From positions 124,001 to 188,000 of the forward strand of contig JAZAYU010000255.1 in assembly GCA_038501625.1 (NCBI GenBank): a DNA stretch of 64,000 bases. The letters run 5' to 3'. The notes under the pieces are model-generated. The model saw nothing but the letters and a program-made list of their open reading frames with translations. It searched no databases and was not told the DNA's origin. Shown in pieces: positions 23,880-31,900 of the stretch. Numbering within the stretch: the stretch's first letter is position 1; each line of letters starts with the position of its first letter. Position numbers and translations under genes: made by a program. Source of the stretch: Corbicula japonica (taxonomy: Eukaryota; Mollusca; Bivalvia; Venerida; Cyrenidae).

Positions 23880-24124
23880 GATTTAATAAAGTTCAATTTA
23901 CTAACGTAATACTTCCATCTCTATTATCATTCGCCACGGGCTCTGTCCACCAAACAGCGGAATATGTCTTTTTGTCATCTGCTTGAACACTTATATCTGG
24001 AGGGCATGTTATGAACAGGATTTGTTACATCCCGCGAGGGCCTACGTCTCCCCCTGCCACATCCATTCGAATATGGGATGCCAATCATGAAAATGCAAGT
24101 TGCTACAAATATCGATACATGCAT
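6297..24124 (-). CDS. SVEP1-like multidomain type I membrane protein, 24 exons
   Basis: Exons (complement): 23906-24124, 23130-23251, 22671-22856, 21182-21367, 20761-21015, 20126-20335, 18189-18392, 16955-17124, 16234-16501, 15663-15824, 14647-14814, 13073-13277, 12127-12302, 11674-11841, 11091-11324, 10478-10654, 9984-10193, 9215-9484, 8760-8942, 8178-8333, 7886-7906, 7204-7303, 6721-6765, 6297-6480. All junctions are GT-AG and most are phase 1, as in shuffled extracellular modules. Order: signal peptide, HYR, CCP, CCP, HYR, CCP, CCP, a Cys-poor module, two EphR-like Cys modules (GCC2/GCC3), a pentraxin/LamG fold, two EGF, TSP1, a CCP-like module, a second Cys-poor module, EphR-like module, TM helix, ~75-residue tail. 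The joined length is 4,278 nt (1,425 residues) if one extra base at 24,013 is discounted. The modules are those of SVEP1/polydom, but the order, the TSP1 and the membrane anchor differ. A cell-surface adhesion or recognition role is inferred. Confidence 0.85.
7204..7303 (-). CDS. Transmembrane exon (gene SVEP1-like)
   Basis: Reads DTNNILQ, then about 25 hydrophobic residues (IVLPVVLVTVGVCVVAAVVV...), then KVFKW, which is a single-pass helix with a basic stop-transfer end. It enters in phase 1 and leaves in phase 2. A 21-nt micro-exon (7886-7906, VPLASPS) precedes it and acts as a short linker after the last EphR-like module. Confidence 0.85.
8178..9484 (-). CDS. Second Cys-poor module and EphR-like module (exons 18-20)
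   Basis: Exon 18 (9215-9484) reads a beta-rich segment ending in AARRKRRESS, a furin-type site, and then FKLQISC. Exon 19 (8760-8942) continues with a helix and leads into CSPGHVPVDYFC. Exon 20 (8178-8333) is a GCC2/GCC3 module (CGPGSYQYTSYCERCPVGEY, then CKRCPEG). The pair repeats the organisation of exons 8-10, so an internal duplication of a 'Cys-poor plus EphR-like' cassette is likely. Confidence 0.75.
9025..9175 (+). repeat. Family C fragment
   Basis: A partial copy of the dispersed family seen at 930-1,640: 'cttctctctactttttg', 'gtgtggggaggctgtgtct' and 'ggatgtgg' occur in the shared order. It lies in the intron just downstream of exon 18 and overlaps none of the exon. Confidence 0.55.
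9984..10193 (-). CDS. CCP-like module (exon 17)
   Basis: Reads ECEKLPTSLEHGQLNCSWTG with later cysteines in CAPYCDTGYAFDSD and ends in PSCT. The spacing and the C-x(n)-C-x-Y-A-F pattern resemble a divergent sushi/CCP module. Both ends are phase 1. Confidence 0.7.
10478..10654 (-). CDS. Thrombospondin type 1 repeat (exon 16)
   Basis: The signature WAAWESWGPCSVTCDSGSH is followed by TRVRVC, C-E-G and two further cysteines. The W-x-x-W-x-x-W motif is a C-mannosylation and glycosaminoglycan-binding signature of the TSP1 family. One exon, phase 1 at both ends, 177 nt. Confidence 0.9.
11091..11324 (-). CDS. Two EGF-like domains (exon 15)
   Basis: Two six-cysteine EGF modules in one 234-nt phase-1 exon: DNCLSDPCNSHGQCSD... 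CTCFDGFTGVMC, then NIDDCIEHSCENQAIC... CLCPDAFFGTFC. The second begins with D/N-I-D-D-C, the calcium-binding EGF start. Confidence 0.9.
11674..13277 (-). CDS. Pentraxin/laminin-G fold (exons 12-14)
   Basis: Exons 13073-13277, 12127-12302 and 11674-11841 together encode about 183 residues. GHWHSVMIYLN fits the 'W-H-x-V/I' core strand of pentraxin/LamG jelly rolls, followed by RIVVDGQAV, and NGYLGRITQVNMWTD is the characteristic late pentraxin strand. The position next to EphR-like and EGF modules parallels SVEP1. Confidence 0.8.
12440..12985 (+). repeat. Family C copy, plus orientation
   Basis: Shares with 21,700-22,475 the blocks 'tttggttgcacgatggtgg', 'tgatatgagaacctgtt', 'ggtgcaccctagaacctgg', 'gaccgttccaaggc' and the terminal 'ggctgtgtggg'. 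It lies in the intron between exons 12 and 13, opposite in orientation to the copy at 13,305-13,560. Confidence 0.7.
13305..13560 (-). repeat. Family C copy, minus orientation
   Basis: An inverted partial copy ('atatgcatatcagaaattgcc', 'gcagtggcaaaacaatttgc', 'gggtgcaccaacacacacttg'). It lies immediately upstream of exon 12, so that exon is bracketed by inverted copies of one repeat. Confidence 0.7.
13678..14454 (+). repeat. Perfect tandem trimer of a 254-bp SINE-like unit
   Basis: Three units start at 13,678, 13,932 and 14,186, followed by 15 further bases to 14,454. Over the parts I compared, the units are identical. Each contains box A-like 'tagctcagttgg' and box B-like 'gggttcgctccc'. 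The array starts and ends on 'gagacactatcattt'. It lies in the intron between exons 11 and 12 of the membrane-protein gene. Open frames across it repeat exactly and do not resemble genes. Confidence 0.9.
14647..15824 (-). CDS. Two EphR-like GCC2/GCC3 modules (exons 10-11)
   Basis: Exon 10 (15663-15824) has CRPGSYHDIINNTCRKCPRG and a following CIQCQG; exon 11 (14647-14814) has CVPGYFSFNGRPPCSPCNVG and CTLCPG. Both show the C-x-P-G-x-Y/F ... C-x-x-C-P-x-G-x-Y pattern of the Tyr-kinase ephrin receptor-like family. Both are symmetric phase-1 exons. Confidence 0.85.
14875..15360 (-). repeat. Family C copy joined to family E, with GA tract
   Basis: Inverted family C (from 'atatgcatatcaggaatcgcc' through 'ggaacgttcagtggcaaaac' and 'ggttctagggtgcg') runs directly into family E ('gatgaaaagggaactttgaaa'), then a GC-rich 'gcccacgccgcctagccccgg' block. 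The same C-E-block order (with a longer spacer) is found around 48,340-49,080, which suggests that C and E belong to one composite element. Confidence 0.65.
14939..14994. repeat. (GA)n microsatellite
   Basis: An uninterrupted GA dinucleotide tract of about 55 bp inside the family C copy, where the other copies carry a short pyrimidine/purine block. Open frames across it are composition artefacts. Confidence 0.95.
15930..16095 (+). repeat. Family C fragment
   Basis: Shares 'aggcggtaacccctct', 'tttgtggcgtccattttgaaac', 'accatgctctcttttcctc' and 'ggggaggctgtg' with the longer copies. With 14,875-15,360 it flanks exon 10 in inverted orientation. Confidence 0.6.
16234..17124 (-). CDS. First Cys-poor module (exons 8-9)
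   Basis: Exon 8 (16955-17124) reads an amphipathic segment, then FDGDCESSLREIKLNYLQAI and CPKSGCRVDGVQ. Exon 9 (16234-16501) reads VICGVSSGKTKRDVSS, with a dibasic site, then beta-like IKTVIKITKT and ends at PECMEGSYADELSLTC. I do not recognise a named domain. It occupies the position before GCC2/GCC3 that an uncharacterised segment occupies in SVEP1 (from memory) and resembles exons 18-19 of the same gene. Confidence 0.7.
16861..17050 (-). repeat. 91-bp tandem duplication over exon 8 end and its donor
   Basis: The last 30 or so bases of exon 8, the donor (GTTCAG|gt) and following intron bases recur 91 bp downstream: 'tacctgaac' occurs at both 16,861 and 16,952. The second copy has its own donor-like CAG|gtaatt at 16,862. 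The copies differ at several bases, so this is not a recent assembly stutter. Confidence 0.8.
17305..17535 (-). repeat. Family C copy, minus orientation
   Basis: Shares 'atatgcatatcaggaatcgg', 'ttaccgcattggaacgcacag' and 'gttctagggtgcaccaac' with the family. It lies in the intron upstream of exon 8. Confidence 0.6.
17540..18147. other. Intron without supported features
   Basis: AT-rich intronic DNA between exons 7 and 8. I see no coding, RNA or repeat signal that I can support. Confidence 0.4.
18189..20335 (-). CDS. CCP modules 3 and 4 (exons 6-7)
   Basis: Exon 6 (20126-20335) reads IRCRILYPHPYTYISCPEGH and then QTCTFSCQNG and FGENQPKC; exon 7 (18189-18392) reads ETCTKPDPPNDGALVCDIWA, GGRYCQIQCRQGYLI and KLPNC. 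Both show the four-cysteine, Trp/Gly-containing sushi pattern. Donor choice in exon 7 (AATA|gtgagc) is set by phase continuity with exon 8; reading on leads to a stop at about 18,147. Confidence 0.85.
18393..20100. other. Intron between exons 6 and 7
   Basis: Open stretches here lack domain or codon patterns. The minus strand near 19,850-19,883 has a tRNA box A-like 'agcccaattggtagagtgc' without a convincing box B, probably a tRNA-derived relic. Confidence 0.4.
20490..20680 (+). repeat. Family C fragment
   Basis: Shares 'gaccgttccaagg', 'ggtaaccccaagggttct' and 'catgctctcttttcctctc' with the family. It lies between exon 5 and exon 6. Confidence 0.55.
20761..21015 (-). CDS. Second HYR domain (exon 5)
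   Basis: A whole hyalin-repeat module in one 255-nt phase-1 exon: SPPAFTDCPSITLG, IWWNVPKITDNDGVSG, then EVGEHEITYLASDKENN and CSFPVVLK. The D-N-D-G and Y-x-A-x-D elements are HYR hallmarks (Ig-like fold, linked to adhesion). Confidence 0.9.
21182..22856 (-). CDS. CCP modules 1 and 2 (exons 3-4)
   Basis: Exon 3 (22671-22856) reads IRCSRWSAQTNGWRTCDPSH, TTCSFGCYVGFQLEG and KWSVQKQPYCK. Exon 4 (21182-21367) reads KTCTRLFEKNEHTTITCSDG, STCNFTCKEGFDI and GTWNGMSPKC. Both are standard sushi modules on symmetric 186-nt exons. Confidence 0.88.
21419..21510. repeat. (TAA)n/(ATT)n microsatellite pair
   Basis: A TAA tract is followed by an ATT tract, making a simple-sequence inverted pair of about 90 bp in the intron upstream of exon 4. 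Confidence 0.9.
21700..22475 (+). repeat. Dispersed repeat family C, longest copy
   Basis: About 775 bp, the most complete copy in the window. It begins 'agtttaaaatcactactgc' and ends after 'aggctgtgtctgctggatg' and 'gatatgcatat'. The first ~260 bp match 930-1,190. The open frame inside is not shared by other copies. Confidence 0.7.
23130..24124 (-). CDS. Signal peptide and first HYR domain (exons 1-2), one extra base
   Basis: ATG at 24122-24124 opens MHVSIFVATCIFMIGI, a hydrophobic secretion signal, then an Arg-rich linker and DVTNPV. The HYR domain (CPPDISVQADDKK..., WWTEPVANDNRDGSIT) follows in a different frame within the same exon. The frames connect if the base at 24,013 is an extra nucleotide. 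The HYR domain finishes on exon 2 (23130-23251: YEGSSLISYSAKDRSGNY, CAFYITVK). An acceptor-like tttcag before GTGGACC near 24,144 may start the exon, with non-coding exon(s) further upstream. The extra base is either a sequencing error or a recent disabling mutation. Confidence 0.75.
23350..23600 (+). repeat. Diverged family C copy
   Basis: Weak similarity ('gcacgatggttgcag', 'gatgctgtgttttggg', 'tacgcatatttt') in the order found in the better copies. Confidence 0.4.
23811..23880. repeat. (ATT)n microsatellite
   Basis: About 70 bp of uninterrupted ATT repeats just downstream of the donor of exon 1. Confidence 0.95.
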
Positions 24125-24933
24125 GGTCCTGCCAGATGGTCCACCTGAAATACTGGTTTAGCATCTTTCGTTTTTGCTATCTATGCAAATAACACATAAA
24201 TGTATTTCAGTTTCAACTAACTTTAAAAGATATTGCAAATTTTGACTTTGTAAAATTTTATATTAATAATATAATTATAATCAAGGTCGTCTTTAAAACC
24301 TGTATTTTCAGGGTATGACGCCAAAATACCGAGGGTTCATACACGGAAGAGTTGAATTAGCTTTAGAATTGTAGAATCGTTTTATGTCCCTTTTAAAACA
24401 AGCATTCCCGAAAGAGGATGAGCACTTAATATATATTATGTAACAGATGGAAAGGGAACTTTGAAATCATAATATCATCATACTGTTACCAACGTTATAA
24501 TTAATTAAATTTTATATTAGCCAGTATTTTTCTTCTTAAAAATAAATTATATTTTTTTAAATCTTTATAAAGATACTAAGCTTACCTTTATGTTTTTAAA
24601 AACAAATTCTCAGTACGGAGAATATTTATCACCAGCCCATTATGATAAAAAGCACGGCATTCAAATAGTTAAGTAAAATAAACCAATGAACTGTTTTACC
24701 TTCCGATATTTCTTTTTTTACTGCAAAAGTTTTAAGTCGATATCCTTGTTAAACAACGCATATTTATAATAACCCTCAGCAGAATTTCCCATTTAAAATG
24801 CAATTTAAAACATTTTTACACTGAATCGTCAATAAAATTTAAATTTAATTTTAAAATCTATCAATAAAATTGTTCCATTAGCTGCATGTTTTTAAATTGC
24901 TATTCATTTGCGTTTGAATATACTAACCCAAAT

Positions 24934-25433
24934 NNNNNNNNNNNNNNNNNNNNNNNNNNNNNNNNNNNNNNNNNNNNNNNNNNNNNNNNNNNNNNNNNNN
25001 NNNNNNNNNNNNNNNNNNNNNNNNNNNNNNNNNNNNNNNNNNNNNNNNNNNNNNNNNNNNNNNNNNNNNNNNNNNNNNNNNNNNNNNNNNNNNNNNNNNN
25101 NNNNNNNNNNNNNNNNNNNNNNNNNNNNNNNNNNNNNNNNNNNNNNNNNNNNNNNNNNNNNNNNNNNNNNNNNNNNNNNNNNNNNNNNNNNNNNNNNNNN
25201 NNNNNNNNNNNNNNNNNNNNNNNNNNNNNNNNNNNNNNNNNNNNNNNNNNNNNNNNNNNNNNNNNNNNNNNNNNNNNNNNNNNNNNNNNNNNNNNNNNNN
25301 NNNNNNNNNNNNNNNNNNNNNNNNNNNNNNNNNNNNNNNNNNNNNNNNNNNNNNNNNNNNNNNNNNNNNNNNNNNNNNNNNNNNNNNNNNNNNNNNNNNN
25401 NNNNNNNNNNNNNNNNNNNNNNNNNNNNNNNNN
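24934..25433. other. Assembly gap, 500 N
   Basis: Exactly 500 N, the usual placeholder for a scaffold gap of unknown size. DHX9 begins abruptly after it, in the middle of its helicase core, so substantial sequence must be missing here or the join is wrong. Confidence 0.98.
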
Positions 25434-25987
25434 ATGAAAATAAAGGATAATAATTAGCAAGGAAAATAGCATATTGTCAGTGCACAATTAATGCTTGCAA
25501 GACTGATTAGCACCACCATCCTACATAATTTGCATGAATTTAATCTCATAATCCATTCAATTTTAATAAATGAGCGATTCCCCCTTTATGTCTTAAGCAT
25601 ATTGCCATACAAGATGGCTGCTAACAACTGATAAGGAAGGTAACTTTTGCAGTTGTGGGAACTATGTATTATATTTACAACAGTTACTGCAAATGTGGCA
25701 TTTACCAGTCATTAGAGTGAAAAATAGCCCCATTTCTTATGTGAAAAACTAGGCTTTTTCCCAAGAGAAGAAAATTTTGGAATTTTTGCCAGGCAGTTAG
25801 TAAACAGCAAATATTCTTTTGTAGAAGTTGCAGCCAAAAAACATACTAATGAGTTGGTTATATTATTAAAATTATAAATGGCTGCTTTCGAACATATTTC
25901 ATAAATAATGTAATAAATCAAAAAGTGAACAGTGTAGATCCTGATAAGATGTTACAGTTAATAACATGTACATGTTCTTGAATTTAG
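25434..25987. other. Intron/gap edge upstream of first visible DHX9 exon
   Basis: AT-rich, with no DHX9-like coding sequence on either strand. It is probably intron, ending in the acceptor gaatttag at 25,980-25,987. Confidence 0.5.
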
Positions 25988-28900
25988 AGCCAAGATGAAG
26001 CTGTTTACATCTCACAACAACATGACTAACTACGCAACAGTTTGGGCATCCAAGACAAACTTGGAGCAGAGACGTGGTCGTGCTGGTAGAGTTCGAGAGG
26101 GCTTTGCCTTCCACCTATGTTCTAGGGCAAGATTTGATAAGTAGGTAACCTTCTGAAAGAAAATGTTTGAAACAAGTTTTTTAGAATACTTTTAAATTAA
26201 TAACTGGAACCACTCTAACTCAATATCTTGACAGAACCATACAAGTCTCCTTCTCTTATTATAAGAAAAGCCTCAAAATACAGAAAATTCTTAATTCTGT
26301 TAATTGGATATATTTTTCTGCCTTTTTTATTACTTGTTCTTTATAAAATGATGAAAATTCGATCCAATTGTGTCATTCATATTTTTAATATCTTTGATTT
26401 TTTTTCAATTAGTCATAACTTTGCTTGACATGTCAAATATATATTAGAATAAAATCCACCAAATTTTTTACACAGTATCTGAAGAATAAGGCAACCTACA
26501 TGACTTGTATGACAATACTTATAATTCTCGAATTTAGCAGAAAGCAATTAACCTAAATTTGCTATTAACCCTTTCCTCCATATATACGCATTTTTTACGC
26601 ATTTGCGACCAGTGTAGATCCAGATCATCAGGCACATCCATGCTGTCTGATCAGGATCTGCACTGGTTACATTTTGGTCAGAAATAACCTAATGAATCAA
26701 AAAGCAAACAGTTTAGATCCTGATCAGACAACACTGATGTGCCAGCTGATCTGGATCTAAACCCTTTTCCCATGTAATAAAGGTGTATCTATGGTAAAAA
26801 TGGTTAACCTAAAATTGCTATTAATTAAACCTATACTTGATTGTTTTTTTTTGGCTAAACACCTGGAGCAGTGAACATCTATGTATCTAAAAAGTAAAGG
26901 GTTACTGCCACTAAGTCTTAGAGATCATAGCTGAAGGTTATAAAACTGAGATTGGAAACCAGTCTCAAATCTCAAGAATCTGATTTGCTAAAATGGCGAC
27001 CAGTCGCCATTTCAGCCAATCAGATGCTTGAGATTTGAGACTGGTTTCCATGCTCAGTTTTATAACCTCAGGCACATGTTATTTATAGGCTGGATCAGCA
27101 TACCACACCAGAGATCTACCGCACACCCCTGCATGAGTTAGCTCTATCCATCAAGTTGCTACGTCTTGGCTCCATCTCTGAATTCCTAGCCAAGGCTGTG
27201 GAGCCGCCTCCGATAGATGCTGTGATAGAGGCGGAGGCTCTCCTGAAAGGTAGTCTCTGCGTAAACTCTTTATCATGAGATATGGCTTCATTCCACAGAA
27301 CAGTGTAGATCGAAATGTGCCGGCTGATCAAGATTTGCACTGTTAGCTTATGATTTATTAGGATATTTCAAACCAAAAAGCAACCAGTGAATGATGTGTA
27401 GAGATTTTGTAAATGACTGCTGACAGAAAAATTACACACTCTATTTCTTTTGCTTTATCTTTTTTTCTATTTTATCTTTGGTCCAAATATGAATAAATTT
27501 CTTAAGCTGTTTAATTCATAATATAATAGGCATTGAAGAACTGCCACCAACTATATACATGAATGATCAGAACTTTCAAAGTATATATCTTTTCCTCAGG
27601 TGGTAATAATTCAGTTTCAACTTGTTCCACAATATCTTATTATGAAAGTCTCAATCAATATATGGGCAACATCACTGTTTGTTGTATACTTTTTGTCACT
27701 TGAACACATACAATTTGGAGATTATACTTTAGCTTGTAATCTGCACTAGTAATAATATGCTTTACTGGAAATAAATTAAACAAAAAAGTTTTACAATCAC
27801 TCAATGTGTAACTGATGTATATTACAGAGATGAGAGCCCTGGATTCTAACGATGAGCTGACCCCGCTGGGTAGGATCCTGGCCAGACTCCCGATAGAACC
27901 CAGGCTTGGCAAGATGATCATATATGGATGTATCTTCTTGTAAGTTAATCTGGTTCCAAGGTTATAAAGCTTAGAACAGAAACAAGTCTCAAATCTCAAG
28001 CATCTGATTGGCTGAAATGGTGACCAGTCGCCATTTCAGCCAATGAGATGCTTGAGATTTGAGTCTGGTTTCCATGCTCAGTTTTATAACCTTGGGTACA
28101 GAACTGCAAAATCAGTTTTTGTACAGTTAAAACAATGCATGAATATATTCCTAATATTTTGCTTTGCAAATGAAATTAACCTTTTACTCTTATATACAGG
28201 TTTCATCACATGTGTGCAGAGCTGTCACTAGACTTTCAAATCAGGGAGAAGTTTTCTCATGATTTTCCTGAATTATACAGAAGTTTGCAGTCAACAGCAT
28301 TCTTTCCCTATATAGTCTTGTACAAAATGACTTTTCCCATATCTCAAAGGGAGGTCTGGTCACTATTGGGAGACCACTTCTCCCAAGTCTCCCTCTAGTG
28401 AGAGCCCTTGTGTGAACAGTTTACATCTAGATACAGTTCAGCTGGCATATCAGAAATAAGAAATAAGAAAAAAGTCCTCAGAGTGAGACAACATGATTTT
28501 CTTTATATATTCTATATATATATATTTTCTTTATATATTGTAGTGTGGGAGATGCTACATGTACAATAGCTGCAAGTACAACATTCCCTGAACCATTTAT
28601 AACTCCCTCGGACAGGCGACGACTGGGTTGGGGGCACAAGTCTCTCGCTGGCAACCGACACAGCGACCACGTGGCACTACTAAATGCTTTCCAGCAGTGG
28701 ATGGAGGCTAGGTAGGTATCATCCTCTGACATTGCTCGGCTTGTGGGAGAGGTGGCTGGGGGCACAAATCTCTGGCTGGCAACCGTCACAGTGACCATGT
28801 GACACTTCTAAATGCTTTCCAGCAGTGGATGGAGGCCAGGTAGGTAACATTTTCTGACATGGCAGGGCTTGCGGAAAGGTGGCTGTGTTGCAAGTCTCAG

Positions 28901-31900
28901 TATCTTCCAGTAGTAGATGGTGGCTTGGTAGGTAACATCCTCTGACAGGGAGTAGTTGTGTCTAGTACTGTGAATGGTTCACTCCAAATGTATTGTTTCA
29001 TTTTCATGGCCAAACTATTCCTCTTCACAATAATACAAAATGCATTAACGTTTTTGTGTCCCATCAAAATCAATTATTTGAAGTCATTTTCTAATAAAAC
29101 TTGTTAATTAAATTATTAAAAAAATCTCAATAGGGAAGGCTGACATTTCACGATATATATTGCGGTTAAAACCAATTATGAATTCCTATTATTTCATCAA
29201 GTTCCACCCGTCATTTTTGAGTTTTAAGTTTGTACTCATATTGCTGAGGTGAAGTGTAGTTTTGTCATACTTTAGAGAGGAAGTGAAAAGAATTTATTGT
29301 CAGCAATCTTGAGCCTTTACCAGCAAAGGTATTAAGTTAACTAAAAATAAGAGGTCCTTGGTTAAAAATCAGACTCAACTAAGTCTTAAGAAAGTCTGTT
29401 ATATTTTACCAAAGTATATTATCATAACACCAGAGAAAACACCTTTTACCTTGCAATCCATCAGGATTTAACATATTTTCATGGACAAAACATGATACAT
29501 ATCTTTATTAACTTTACCATGTTGAAGAGCATATTAATGAAGTACAAATCTGTTGTGTTGCAGAGAGGGTGGTGAGCAGAGTGAGAGTTATTTCTGCGAC
29601 ACCAAGTCACTGTCCATGCCGACGCTGAGGATGACCAGTGAGGCGACCAATCAGATTCGAGATATCCTCATCAATGCCGACTTCCCCGAGGAATGTCTCA
29701 TGCCGCAGATGTTCAACTATAATGGACCAGATAATAAGATGGATGTGGTATGATACACTTAATCTTAATAAGAATGCACAACATAATTATAGTAATTTCA
29801 CTAATTTTATTAATATTGACGTTTTGGCCAATGGCCTTTATCAGAAAATTTATGTCAGAAAACTTCTTACGATTTTGCTATCAACTTTACAAAAACATAA
29901 TGAGGAAGTGACGTCAGCAACAAAAGCTTCATTATTCTTTATAAGAATGTTTTTGTGATACACTTTCAATAACCATTCAATGTAAAGCTTTGAAACTGAG
30001 CACAGTTGTGTGACATCACTATACATGTAGCAATTATCAGGACAAGTTACATAACTCTTACCATAGTTATGCCCCTTTTTTCACTTAAAACTTAAGAAGA
30101 ATACCTGTGCCTAAGGTTATAAAACTGAGCCTGGAAACCAGTCTCAAATCTCAAGCATCTGATTGGCTGAACTAGCAACCAGTCGCCATTTCAGCCAATC
30201 AGATGCTTGAGGTTTGAGACTGGTTTCCAATCTCAGCTTTATTACCTTCAACCCGAAACACATGTGTGACATCACAATAGCAATTATCAGGACAAGTTAA
30301 ATAACTCTTATCATAGTTATGCCCCTTTTTTCACTTAAAACTTAAGAAGAATACCTGTGCCTAAGGTTATAAAACTGAGCCTGGAAACCAGTCTCAAATC
30401 TCAAGCATCTGATTGGCTGAACTAGCAACCAGTCGCCATTTCAGCCAATCAGATGCTTGAGATTTGAGACTGGTTTCCATGCTCAGCTTTATAACCTCCA
30501 GACTTGGTTTCATCTAATTGCAGAGTCTTCTTGTTCACAGGTGATTTCCTTACTGGCGATGGGACTGTACCCGAACGTGTGTTACCACAAAGAGAAGCGT
30601 AAAGTTCTCACCACAGAGAGTAAAGCTGCTCTCGTACACAAGTCTTCTGTAAACTGTAGTAACAGAGAGATCAAGTTCCCATCTCCGTACTTCATCTTTG
30701 GAGAAAAGGTAAGATTAGTTGGTAGATTAGAGAAGTATAAAGTAGCAGCAGTTTATTTGCTTCTTTTTTTTGCTGGAAATAGTAAACATTTTGACGAAAA
30801 AAAACTAACAGGCCTATACAGTGATGTTAACTGTTATGTTATATCACAGAAATACCTTACTCACAAGGGAAAACAGTGTAGATCTAAATAAGCTGGCTCA
30901 TCCCTGCAGTGTGATCAGGATCTGCACTGTTTACTCTTTTATTCATCAAGTTATTTCTGACCAAGATTTTGCCAGTACAGATCTAGGTCAGATAGAATGG
31001 ATGTGCAGGCTGATCTGGATCTACATTGGTTGCACATGTGTTAAACACTGTATTTTTGGAGTGAACAGTTAAATTTGTAGATTGTCATTTTACACAGAAG
31101 AACAAAATTCCTCTGTTTAGATTGCTGTCTGTTGAGATATAAACAAATCTTTATCTGGAACTGAGAAGCAGCAGTAGGAAAAATCAGGATATAGCTATGT
31201 CAGACATTTCAACATAACAGGCTTTAGATAAATGATTCCTACCCAGTTTAAAGTTAAGGATGTAAGCATGTCGAAAGTGAGAAAGTTACCGATGGTGAAA
31301 TTGAAAGTTACAGATGGTAAAATTAAAATCAGTACTTAAGACTGAATGTGGGATTTGTTGTCAGGAGCGTGGTTTTAATTTATTCCCAATACACTGGGTG
31401 TACAAAACATAGGTAAGCTGTTTTATAAAATATATTTTTAAACATAGAAAGTATGTTTTGAGCAGTGACTCATGTGTTTATGATAACATTGTAGATCCGT
31501 ACAAGAGCAGTGTCATGTAAGCAGATGACGATGGTGTCGCCTCTTCAGCTACTGCTGTTCTCCGGGCGTAACGTCACACTGCAAGATGAACTGGTCGTCC
31601 TAGATGGATGGTAAGTTATCATTCTAGATGGATGTTATCTCTATACTCGCAGCTACTGCTGTTCTCCGGGCGTAATGTCACACTGCAAGATGAACTGGTC
31701 GTCCTAGATGGATGGTAAGTTGTCATTCTAGATGGTTGTTATCTCTATACTCGCAGCTACTGCTGTTCTCCGGGCGTAATGTCACACTGCAAGATGAACT
31801 GGTCGTCCTAGATGGATGGTAAGTTAACATTCTAGATGGTTGTTATCTCTATACTCGCAGCTACTGCTGTTCTCCGGGCGTAACGTCACACTGCAAGATG

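Noticed and set aside
28755..28845. Extra DHX9 exon
   Set aside because: It repeats the end of the preceding exon with changes and lacks an acceptor; the protein of other animals has no such duplication.
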